DNA from: Chitinophaga pinensis
GTDB taxonomy: Bacteria; Bacteroidota; Bacteroidia; Flavobacteriales_D; Crocinitomicaceae
Reading direction: 5' to 3'
Assembly: GCA_945902745.1 (NCBI GenBank)
Contig: CAMDNE010000001.1
Coordinates: forward strand, 62,001-126,000
DNA: 64,000 nucleotides
Part shown: piece by piece, positions 9,399 to 16,343 of the stretch
Numbering within the stretch: the first letter of the stretch is position 1
Layout: each line of letters begins with the position of its first letter
Notes under the pieces: model-generated
The model's input: only the letters and a program-made list of their open reading frames with translations
What the model was told of the DNA's origin: nothing
Databases searched by the model: none
Translations under genes and position numbers: made by a program

Positions 9399-10310
9399 TT
9401 ACAATGTTCCTAAATAACGCTCCTCAAGTTCCTTTGTCCATTCCGTGTTGTGAATATTTCTCAAGGTCCTTATGAAGTCGTCTAGGTGTCTTGGGTAAAA
9501 GCCTGTTAGTTCTTCATTTTCAGAATTAAGATGTTTGATATATTCGTTAATGCCGTTTTGGCAATGAGTATTTTCTTTAGGGAAGAGGAATACAAAAAAG
9601 CCTTCATCATAATCTTTGAGATGTGCAATCGATAGTAAATGGTCACGCCAAATTTGAGAAAGAGGCACTTGTTTTACATTTTCTAATGCATTTGGTTTGA
9701 AATATTTGTCTGTTGTTAATCGCGTGTATTCTTTTTGATGCTTATTAAAAGTATTATTTGCATTTTCTTTTGATTCTTCTCTTAAACTTTCCGAATATTT
9801 AACTTCTATTCCTATAAATCCTTTCTTGTTGTTGTTCGTATATTCAACAAAAACGTCAAATGCGGATCGGTCTCCAGTATATTCAATGTTTTGTCGTCCA
9901 GCAGAATATTCAAACCTAATTGAAGTAACTTTCTCAATTCTCGTTGGAAAAAGATTTTGGAAAAAGGTTGTAGCCAGCTCTAAGTCATAATGCAGTTCGC
10001 CAAACAAATTAAAGCACAAAGGCTGAGATGATAGTAAATTATTCCAAATTCTCGGTTCACTAATCATTGCACCGTCCTTTTTGGCGTTTGCCACAGCAAT
10101 TGTTATGAGTTCTTTAATATTGTCTGTTAAATAATTTGCTTTGCTCGTTTTAGCAAATTCTATTTCTAAAAAGTTGCCAAGTTTTAATTCAGGATAACCT
10201 TTTTTGTCACGCCACTTACTTTGAAGCAGTCGGGCAAAAGCAGCATAGTCTGTATCCAAAGTGTAGTGGACATTGAATTTTATTTGCTCTTCTTTACTAG
10301 GACGAGTCAT
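9399..10310 (-). CDS. PGN_0703-like PD-(D/E)XK restriction-endonuclease-like protein
   Basis: The 303-aa protein resembles the PGN_0703-type putative restriction endonucleases. The predicted catalytic core is Asp152 in SAFDVFVEY and Glu169-Val-Lys171 in FIGIEVKYSE, with an additional acidic residue in IRFEYSAGRQ (Glu133). A C-terminal region with WRDHLLSIAH and GFFVFLFPKEN is also characteristic of this group as I know it. It starts with ATG 19 bases from copy B of the junction repeat and is the first gene of the cassette. It has no methyltransferase neighbour, so it is not a standard type II system. Confidence 0.65.
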   Translation of the reverse strand: MTRPSKEEQIKFNVHYTLDTDYAAFARLLQSKWRDKKGYPELKLGNFLEIEFAKTSKANYLTDNIKELITIAVANAKKDGAMISEPRIWNNLLSSQPLCFNLFGELHYDLELATTFFQNLFPTRIEKVTSIRFEYSAGRQNIEYTGDRSAFDVFVEYTNNNKKGFIGIEVKYSESLREESKENANNTFNKHQKEYTRLTTDKYFKPNALENVKQVPLSQIWRDHLLSIAHLKDYDEGFFVFLFPKENTHCQNGINEYIKHLNSENEELTGFYPRHLDDFIRTLRNIHNTEWTKELEERYLGTL

Positions 10311-10328
10311 TGTGTGTTTTTATTTTTT

Positions 10329-10415
10329 GAGTTCAATCTACCAAGAATCTTATTGGTTTGCAACGGGTTTGTTAAAAGGAAGTGCATTTTGTTGAAAAAA
10401 CGGGAGTTATTAACT
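10329..10415 (+). repeat. Module-junction repeat, copy B
   Basis: This copy begins GAGTTCAATCTACCAAGAAT and continues through GCAACGGGTTTGTTAAAAGG to an ACGGGAGTTATTAACT end. It is nearly identical to copy A and lies in the same orientation on the other side of the nuclease cassette, immediately upstream of its first start codon. Confidence 0.85.
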
Positions 10416-10508
10416 AAAAACAAACTTGAAGCGGAAAGGATTTTTGTCTATCCTAAAAAACACCACGTATTTCAATCTTTTCCAATTTTTCGAATCGATT
10501 GAGATTTC

Positions 10509-11069
10509 TCATAACATGTTTTTTCTTTTCTTGTCAACGAACTTTTCAATTTGATTTAACTTTTCAAAATCCCATTTTTTGATTTTTCGCTTTGAACGAA
10601 ATAAAGTCTTAGGTATTGGTCGTGGGGCTTCGCACTGTCTACAAGGCATGAAGTCTTGTCTTTTGATTATTTCCAACGTCATAGACTCATTTCTTACGGC
10701 TTCTACGATTTCGTAATACAGCAAGGGCCTACATTTAATGCGATTTTGAGGGTCACAATAATAACATCTTCGCAGCACAAATAGGTTTGATTGCATGATC
10801 CGACTTGAAGTTTCGACGTTACTTGAAACAATGAATACACGGTGGTCTTTACTTGTATCTGAACCGTAAAAAGTGGTGTCAATTTTTACCTGAAAGAGTG
10901 AGAGGTCTTTGTAGTTAGATGTGTATTTTATCTTGGTTGGAGTGCCCTGAACAATTAAACTCTCGAAACAATTACACTGATAAGTGTGCTTGTTTAATAA
11001 CGTGTCGTAACGCAATTGAGCCGAAACGATATTTGGGATAAGAAAGAATAGAAACAAATATATTTTCAT
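10509..11069 (-). CDS. Secreted protein of unknown function, Cys-rich
   Basis: The 186-aa protein starts with a clear signal peptide (MKIYLFLFFLIPNIVSA, cleavage before QLRYD). The mature part contains several cysteines, including CNC, RRCYYC and PCRQC, consistent with disulfides or metal binding, and ends in a basic tail. I do not recognise the family. It stands alone between junction repeat B and the palindrome island, so it may be another accessory cassette. No operon partner is evident. Confidence 0.65.
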   Translation of the reverse strand: MKIYLFLFFLIPNIVSAQLRYDTLLNKHTYQCNCFESLIVQGTPTKIKYTSNYKDLSLFQVKIDTTFYGSDTSKDHRVFIVSSNVETSSRIMQSNLFVLRRCYYCDPQNRIKCRPLLYYEIVEAVRNESMTLEIIKRQDFMPCRQCEAPRPIPKTLFRSKRKIKKWDFEKLNQIEKFVDKKRKNML

Positions 11070-11134
11070 TGGGGAAACTTAAAATTTAAAATTCATTCCT
11101 TTTTATGGTTTGTTTATTTGAGTTTCATTAATAC

Positions 11135-11910
11135 AAATATCAATTAATAATATCAAACCAACTAATGTCCCTTAGGGACGGATGTTCTAACAAATTGTTT
11201 TTTGGAAATGAAAATTAACCCCACAATTTTGTATAGTCCCTACGGGACACTATCGCAAATGATAAATCATTTGCTAGAGCTATGCAGTCCCTACGGGACA
11301 TTTGTTGAAAACAAACGATTGATTCGAAAAGACAAAATAAACGCACCTAATTTTGTGCAGTCCCTGCGGGACAGATTTTAAAAACAAACGGTTGATTCGA
11401 AAAGACAAAATATTCGACCCGAAATTTTGTGCAGTCCCTACGGGACAGATGTTGAAAACAAACGGTTGATTCGAAAAGACAAAATATACGACCCAAATTT
11501 TATGTGTTCAATTTGGGACAGATGTTCAAAACAAACGGTTGATTCGAAAAGACAAAATATTCGACCCGAAATTTTGTGCAGTCCCTACGGGACAGATGTT
11601 GAAAACAAACGATTGATTCGAAAAGACAAAATATACGACCCAAATTTTATGTGGTCAATTTGGGACAGATGCTCAAAACAAACTGTTGATTCGAAAAGAC
11701 AAAATATTCGACCCAAATTTTTTGCAGTCCCTACGGGACAGATATTGAAACAAATTGTTTTTCGAAATTCATTAAAAGCGATGTGCCAATTACGAAAAAT
11801 ACAAATGTAAATTAGTGCTTTCCAAATAAAAAATAATGTCCCGTAGGGACTGCATCGCTCTAGCAAATGTCAATTTGCGTATATTTTTTTGTCCCGTAGG
11901 GACTATACCA
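11135..11910. repeat. REP-like palindrome island I (left of the IS200-like transposase)
   Basis: Canonical or near-canonical GTCCC-TAC-GGGAC palindromes occur at 11167, 11236, 11287, 11360, 11434, 11581, 11727, 11838 and 11891. Those at 11236/11287 and 11838/11891 pair into composite elements with a central GCAAAT/ATTTGC hairpin, and the two composites are in opposite orientation. Between them lies a tandem array of about 73-bp units. The flank ATTAATAATATCAAACCAA just before the first palindrome recurs at 16068, marking an element edge. The whole gap 11070-11963 contains no supported gene; ORFs in the track here run through the repeats. Confidence 0.9.
11300..11740 (+). repeat. Tandem array, about 73-bp unit with 147-bp higher order
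   Basis: Units carry a GTCCCTACGGGAC palindrome, then ACAAACGGTTGATTCGAAAAG, then ACAAAATATTCGACCCGAAA and TTTTGTGCA. Palindromes fall 73, 74, 147 and 146 bases apart because every second later unit has a degenerate palindrome (GTGTTCAATTTGGGAC or GTGGTCAATTTGGGAC). The higher-order unit is divisible by three, which keeps a spurious plus-strand frame open. Confidence 0.85.
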
Positions 11911-11963
11911 TTCAACAATGCAGGTAAACATTAAATGTTTCAATAATGCCATTCGGTAAAAAA

Positions 11964-12425
11964 TCACATCAATTCGTGGAATACATATTTTTCATTATAA
12001 TCAATCTCAAATTTTTCTAGAAATGCGATATATTCATCATGAAATGATGTTTTTTTATGATGAATTTCTTGGTTGTCAATGTAATTTACAATTTTAGTAA
12101 GTTGTGATTGACCATAAGAAAAAGCACCATAACCTTCTTGCCATTCAAATTTCCTTCTGGTAAAATTATTTTCATTTATCCATTTAGATGAATTTTGTTT
12201 TACTGCTTTCATCAATTCTGAAAATGATTGAACAGGTTTGTATCCAACTAAAATGTGGATATGATCTTCAACCCCATTTATTGCAATAAGTTTATGTCCC
12301 AAACCATTAACAGTTCCTGTAATATATTTGTAAAGTTGATCTTTCCAATATTTTTCTATGACACCATTTCTGTATTTCACGGTAAATACAAATTGAATAT
12401 AAATTTGTGTGTAGGTATTTGGCAT
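11964..12425 (-). CDS. IS200/IS605-type Y1 transposase, REP-associated (RAYT-like)
   Basis: The 153-aa protein is a single-domain HUH transposase. The metal-binding HUH motif is EDHIHILVGY (His55 and His57), and the likely catalytic tyrosine is Tyr115 in IVNYIDNQEIHH. The N terminus TYTQIYIQFVFTVKYR matches Y1_Tnp proteins. Such enzymes cut and join single-stranded DNA at hairpin ends. Here the gene sits alone between two sets of GTCCC/GGGAC palindromes, the arrangement of REP-associated tyrosine transposases. No TnpB gene is present. All key residues are intact, so it may be active. Confidence 0.85.
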   Translation of the reverse strand: MPNTYTQIYIQFVFTVKYRNGVIEKYWKDQLYKYITGTVNGLGHKLIAINGVEDHIHILVGYKPVQSFSELMKAVKQNSSKWINENNFTRRKFEWQEGYGAFSYGQSQLTKIVNYIDNQEIHHKKTSFHDEYIAFLEKFEIDYNEKYVFHELM

Positions 12426-12489
12426 AAAATGTATGAATGTGTTTAAATGTTAACTACCTGAAGATACGACTATTATTTTTTCAAACCAA

Positions 12490-12690
12490 ACAGATAATTC
12501 GAAATGATAAAATAAATAATCCGAATTTTGTGCAGTCCCTACGGGACATTATCGCAAATGATAAATCATTTGCTAGAGCTATGCAGTCCCTACGGGACAG
12601 ATGTTCATAGCAAATAGATAATTCGAAATGACAGAATAAACACCCTGAATTTTGGGTAGCCCCAAAAGGACAGATGTTTAAAACAATTTG
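12490..12690. repeat. REP-like palindromes right of the transposase
   Basis: Palindromes at 12535 and 12586 form a composite element with GCAAATGATAAATCATTTGC between them, in the same orientation and with the same inner stem as the copy at 11236-11299. A partial tandem unit precedes it, and a degenerate unit (GTAGCCCCAAAAGGAC) follows near 12657. Together with island I these palindromes flank the transposase gene. The gap 12426-12826 holds only these and junction repeat C. Confidence 0.88.
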
Positions 12691-12712
12691 TTTTCCGAAA
12701 TTCATTAAAAAC

Positions 12713-12795
12713 AAGTTCAATCTAGGAAGAATCTTTAACGTACGCAACGGGTTGGGGGGAGAAAGGTGTTTTGTTTGAACACATGAAGCTTCCAA
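12713..12795 (+). repeat. Module-junction repeat, copy C (diverged)
   Basis: It begins AAGTTCAATCTAGGAAGAATC and retains CGCAACGGGTTG and TTTTGTTTGAACAC. It lies between the transposase unit and the 3' end of the Fic gene, in the same orientation as copies A, B and D. Confidence 0.7.
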
Positions 12796-12826
12796 GAAAT
12801 CTACTGTTGAAAGACAGGGGATTTTT

Positions 12827-13780
12827 TTAGATGAATTTATACATTGTATTACTTTTATCACCTTCTTTTTCAAATAGCCCAAGTGCTATTCCTAATTTCA
12901 AATCACGACTTGCTGTTGCGGTAGAAATTTCTTGAAAAACGGACATGTACGCTTTTCTATTAAAGGGTACTTTGTTTGTTTCTGAAAAATAAGTCAACCG
13001 ATCTTCAGAATTCATGACTTTCGCATTGAAATCGAGCAAAGTGGCTAATGATTCATCAATAACATTTAGCATATATTCGATGAATGGAGTCGAATTTCCA
13101 GAATTATCACTTTGCGCAAGAGCCGTGTAATAGGCTTGTTGTGTTTTATGGATCACGTTTTCAAAAGGTATAAATTCAAAGACCGGATATTGCTTCATCA
13201 GAATCAATGTTTGCCATAATCTTCCCATTCTGCCATTGCCATCGATGAAAGGATGAATGAATTCCATTTCATAATGAAAAACACAACTTTTAATCAATTG
13301 AATTTCCGAAGAAGACTTTAAATAGGCAAATAGGTCATTCATCAAAAATGGAACATTATGCGCTGGTGGAGCCATGTGGGCAAGTTTTTCTCCAGCAACA
13401 ATACCAACGCCTCTTTTGCGAAATTTACCATTGTCAACAACGAGTCCGTTCATGAGTGTTTCATGAGCAGATAAAAAGGATTTTACTGACTCAGGATTGA
13501 AATTATGAAGCTGATTATACACCTTTATGGCATTCAACACTTCATTGACATCTTTCTCCGGCCCGATAACACGTTTGTTTTCAATGATTGCAGTAATCTG
13601 TTCTTCTGAAAGGGTATTTCCCTCAATGCTTAAGGAAGCATGAATTGTTTTTATCGTGTTTTCTTTTCTGAGTTTAAGGGACGGTTTATCGAGGTATTTT
13701 GCATTGACCTGACCAATCTTTTCCGAAATGGATGCAACTAAACGGAGTATTTCAGAAGTGATTTGATACGGCGGATTCAT
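12827..13780 (-). CDS. Fic-domain protein (putative AMPylator)
   Basis: Fic proteins transfer AMP or related groups to hydroxyl side chains. The catalytic motif HPFIDGNGRMGR is complete at residues 181-192 of the track ORF, with an N-terminal inhibitory motif SIEGN at 56-60, so this is a self-inhibited class II type. The C-terminal 60 residues look like a winged helix, as in DNA-binding Fic proteins. I prefer the second ATG (MNPPYQITSEIL), because the first ATG at 13795 lies inside an operator-like palindrome and MNPP is the usual beginning of the family. Target proteins are unknown. Confidence 0.88.
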   Translation of the reverse strand: MNPPYQITSEILRLVASISEKIGQVNAKYLDKPSLKLRKENTIKTIHASLSIEGNTLSEEQITAIIENKRVIGPEKDVNEVLNAIKVYNQLHNFNPESVKSFLSAHETLMNGLVVDNGKFRKRGVGIVAGEKLAHMAPPAHNVPFLMNDLFAYLKSSSEIQLIKSCVFHYEMEFIHPFIDGNGRMGRLWQTLILMKQYPVFEFIPFENVIHKTQQAYYTALAQSDNSGNSTPFIEYMLNVIDESLATLLDFNAKVMNSEDRLTYFSETNKVPFNRKAYMSVFQEISTATASRDLKLGIALGLFEKEGDKSNTMYKFI

Positions 13781-13783
13781 AAC

Positions 13784-13810
13784 TGATACTATCATTTGAT
13801 ACTATCAAAT
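13784..13810 (-). promoter_or_regulatory. Tandem operator palindromes upstream of fic
   Basis: Two direct copies of TGATACTATCA start 13 bases apart (13784 and 13797). The second is embedded in a perfect 17-bp palindrome ATTTGATACTATCAAAT (13794-13810). They lie directly before the preferred fic start codon and overlap a TATATTTG -7-like box. Binding by the Fic C-terminal winged helix is an inference. Confidence 0.6.
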
Positions 13811-13813
13811 ATA
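13806..13813 (-). promoter_or_regulatory. -7 box (TATATTTG) of the fic promoter
   Basis: The minus strand reads TATATTTG, fitting the Bacteroidota TAnnTTTG element, about 26 bases before the preferred start. No clear -33 TTG was found at the expected distance. The box shares bases with the operator palindrome. Confidence 0.5.
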
Positions 13814-13832
13814 AACTTTTTTATTGAATGGT

Positions 13833-13872
13833 GTGTTTAAAAGGAAGTACTTTTTGTTTATAAAAGAGGTGG
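13833..13872 (+). repeat. Module-junction repeat, partial copy E
   Basis: GTGTTTAAAAGGAAGTACTTTTTGTTTATAAAA matches the second half of copies A and B. The first half (GAGTTCAATCTA) is absent. It lies between the fic promoter and the 3' end of the outer membrane protein gene. Confidence 0.6.
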
Positions 13873-13908
13873 TATTTCCTTCCTATTCAAATAACCATTT
13901 ATAGTTTC

Positions 13909-14577
13909 TCATTTTAAATGAAAGGCCAAACCGACTTGTCCTGTTACGATACTTGTCCAGTTCTTACTTGCAAGTCCTTTTGTTTGGTTGATAACTGCTT
14001 CTGAATAAGGCGAGAACAAATAGGGGGTGTATCCGCACATAACATACGGCGATAAATAAGCCTTGTTTTTTAACTTAAAATAGTAGCCACATTTCACATT
14101 AATTTCCCCTCCAATTCCAAAAGCTTTTGAGTGCGTTTCATCGTAAATAAAAGGAGCTTCATTTAATCTTCTAAAAACCCCTGAACTTGTAACCGAAAGC
14201 ATAAAATCGGTATAAAGCCCTTTCAGCTTTTCACTGTTTTCATAGTGGAGCACATAACCCATGTTTATGAAATGAAGGTTGATGAGATTGATTGAATTTT
14301 CATTTTCTGCCAAACTTCTGAAATAAGAATAAGATAGATTCAAACCCTGTTTTAGGTTTTTTGTAGATTTAAAGATGTACGAAATTGACGTATTCAACCC
14401 GTGCATAAGAAGTGGTTGCTTTTCAATTAAATCCGGACGACTAAAATTGTACGTCTGAATGGCTTTATCCCATTGATTGGAATACAAGTATTTATATCCT
14501 ACATCTACTTTAACTTCTTGACCAGTTGCATGGAAGAACGCCAACATAAAAACAACACTTGCGGTTATATTTTTCAT
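13909..14577 (-). CDS. Outer membrane beta-barrel-like protein of unknown function
   Basis: The 222-aa protein has a signal peptide (MKNITASVVFMLAFFHATG, then QEVKVDVGYKY) and alternating short beta segments with aromatic ends, finishing GQVGLAFHLK, which suggests an outer membrane barrel. I do not recognise a named family. It overlaps the upstream FAD oxidase gene by 4 bases (ATGA), so the two are translationally coupled and probably act at the same surface. Confidence 0.65.
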   Translation of the reverse strand: MKNITASVVFMLAFFHATGQEVKVDVGYKYLYSNQWDKAIQTYNFSRPDLIEKQPLLMHGLNTSISYIFKSTKNLKQGLNLSYSYFRSLAENENSINLINLHFINMGYVLHYENSEKLKGLYTDFMLSVTSSGVFRRLNEAPFIYDETHSKAFGIGGEINVKCGYYFKLKNKAYLSPYVMCGYTPYLFSPYSEAVINQTKGLASKNWTSIVTGQVGLAFHLK

Positions 14578-15920
14578 CCTTTAATGTCTTTTAAAAGATT
14601 CCCAACTTCTCTATATCCAGATTCCACCGCACCAAACACAGTTTGATGGTGACCGTTCACATTCATTGCTTCACCTGCGAAATAGATTTTTTTATCAACT
14701 GGCATTGCCGCAATATTTCGGGCATCACCCATTCCGATCGTACTGTAGGAATAGGCACCTTTTGTAAACGGTTTCGTTGTCCAATTCTCAACATGAGAAG
14801 AAACAAATGATGCGGAGGCTTGTCCATTGTACATGGCATCTAATTCTTGAAGCAAGGCATTTGTAATCGCAACATCACTTCCTAAAGCGGTCAAATAATC
14901 AGCTTGATCGCCCATTATAAAGGCCAATAAAATAGTATCGGACTGAATTTTCCCAATACTATCATCTGCATAGGCAGCGCAAATAGCACCACCGATAATG
15001 TTTTGGTCAAAGAATTTAGTGGTGAATTTCAAAAATACTTTCATGCCAGCACCCATTCCAATCTTCGAAAATGCGGTCGTTTTTTCTTCAGGCAAAGCAG
15101 GTAAAAATTGAATATCGGTTGATTTTAAGATCGATATTGGAACCGTAATGATTACTTTATTTGCCGTATACGTGTTGTTATTACTATCTGTTATCACAAT
15201 GTCATCTTGCGAATAGTCAATTTTACTAACAATGGTATTTAACGAAATTTTGTCTTTTACATGCGTTGCGATTTGCTTGTCGATGAAATCAAAATAGGTT
15301 TCTTCAAATTTGAAATCTTCATCTCCAGAAACCCAGTTTTGTTCTTCTTGAACTTTCCAATAGGCAGAAATAAGCGACGCTGATGCTCCAGAATCTCCTG
15401 CAATATTTTCTACGATGTTTTTGTATTCATCTCCAAAACCTTGAGCGATTGCATAATCTTTAAAAGATACATCTGGAACGTTTTCCTCATTTGTAAATAC
15501 GGCGTTGAGATCTTTTGGCAGCATTGAAACAAGTTGATTGTTGAACCAATATTTCTCTTCACTGTCATCTAACGTAATTTTTGTCCCTGACTTGTTGATT
15601 AAATCACCCAAGATGTTGTTTTGGCCATGTAACCATTGAGCTCCGAGATCAATAGGGAACGCTGCAAAACCATCTAAACGACCTAAACGTCCGCCATAGT
15701 TCGTATTCGCTTCTAAGATTTGAAAAGCAATTCCACGAGATTTTAAGATATAAGCGGCATACAATCCTGCTGCGCCAGCTCCAATAATAAGGACCTTGCC
15801 GTCATAGTTAATGTCTTCAAACAAGGTTTCTTTTCTACAAGAAGTGAAAAAAGTGGAAGGAATTAATAACCCTCCAAGTGAAAGTAAGCTTGTTTGCTTT
15901 AAAAATTTTCTTCTATCCAT
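14574..15920 (-). CDS. FAD-dependent amine oxidase (Tat/lipoprotein signal)
   Basis: A flavin monoamine oxidase family protein. The dinucleotide fold is VLIIGAGAAGLYAAYIL, followed by the conserved GGR (YGGRLGRL), and the C-terminal FAD motif is KIYFAGEAMNVNGHHQTVFGA. I place the start at the second methionine, MDRRKFLKQTSLLSLGG, because it gives a twin-arginine signal followed by a possible lipobox (FFTSC); the track ORF adds 13 residues of unlikely sequence. It would oxidise an amine in the periplasm, with the substrate unknown. It is coupled to the downstream outer membrane protein gene. Confidence 0.88.
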   Translation of the reverse strand: MDRRKFLKQTSLLSLGGLLIPSTFFTSCRKETLFEDINYDGKVLIIGAGAAGLYAAYILKSRGIAFQILEANTNYGGRLGRLDGFAAFPIDLGAQWLHGQNNILGDLINKSGTKITLDDSEEKYWFNNQLVSMLPKDLNAVFTNEENVPDVSFKDYAIAQGFGDEYKNIVENIAGDSGASASLISAYWKVQEEQNWVSGDEDFKFEETYFDFIDKQIATHVKDKISLNTIVSKIDYSQDDIVITDSNNNTYTANKVIITVPISILKSTDIQFLPALPEEKTTAFSKIGMGAGMKVFLKFTTKFFDQNIIGGAICAAYADDSIGKIQSDTILLAFIMGDQADYLTALGSDVAITNALLQELDAMYNGQASASFVSSHVENWTTKPFTKGAYSYSTIGMGDARNIAAMPVDKKIYFAGEAMNVNGHHQTVFGAVESGYREVGNLLKDIKG

Positions 15921-15989
15921 TTTACTTGTTAAAAAAAGCGATAACCAAACCCGTTTCATTACCGTGTTAAAGAGGTTATATCTAAAAAC

Positions 15990-16060
15990 GAGTTCAATCT
16001 AGGAATAATCTTTAATTTACGCAATGGGTTTGGATGAGAAAGTGGATAATGTTTGGGAAA
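15990..16060 (+). repeat. Module-junction repeat, copy D (diverged)
   Basis: It begins GAGTTCAATCTAGGAATAATC and retains ACGCAATGGGTTTGGATGAG. It lies between the FAD oxidase 5' end and a palindrome element, and forms the right edge of the zone that contains the junction repeats. Confidence 0.7.
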
Positions 16061-16063
16061 ACA

Positions 16064-16260
16064 AATGCCAATTAATAATATCAAACCAATAATGTCCTAT
16101 CGGACCAAATATCTCTAGCAAATTTCAATTTGCGTATTTTTTTTTTTTCCCGTAGGGACTATACAATCCAACATTAAAACGCACCGCGAAGTTTTGTATC
16201 GTCCCAAAGGGATAATAGTGCAAATGAAAAATTATTTGGTAGAGATTTAATTTCTCAATT
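16064..16260. repeat. Degenerate REP-like composite elements
   Basis: A composite in minus orientation starts with GTCCTATCGGAC (16094), has GCAAATTTCAATTTGC as the inner hairpin and ends with TCCCGTAGGGAC (16148). A second, decayed copy starts with GTCCCAAAGGGAT (16201) and keeps CAAAT and ATTTGGTAGAGAT arms. The left flank CAATTAATAATATCAAACCAA matches that of island I. The gap 15960-16343 otherwise contains only junction repeat D. Confidence 0.75.
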
Positions 16261-16343
16261 ACCGCCTGATTGACTGGAAAATGTTTGTTCCTAAATGAAT
16301 AATTTTTTATGTAGTTGATATTTAGCATATATAATCCTTTGCC

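Noticed and set aside
10221-10502. 93-aa plus-strand ORF through junction repeat B
   Set aside because: It overlaps the 5' end of the nuclease gene in antisense and its tail is the repeat.
11236-11740. Palindrome array as a CRISPR
   Set aside because: The whole unit repeats, including the part between palindromes, so there are no unique spacers, and no cas genes are present.
11427-11810. 127-aa plus-strand ORF with internal protein repeats
   Set aside because: It is fully explained by the 147-bp DNA repeat, whose length is a multiple of three; it has no promoter and contains the palindromes.
11585-11866. 93-aa minus-strand ORF in island I
   Set aside because: It is the antisense reading of the same palindrome array.
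12481-12882. 133-aa minus-strand ORF downstream of fic
   Set aside because: It runs through junction repeat C and palindromes and overlaps the fic 3' end in another frame.
8117-16060. Junction repeats as integron attC sites
   Set aside because: Spacing and orientation are suggestive, but I could not find the RYYYAAC/GTTRRRY core pairs or a shared hairpin among copies, and no integron integrase is in the window.
16125-16328. 67-aa minus-strand ORF
   Set aside because: It lies across a degenerate palindrome element and has no recognisable protein features.
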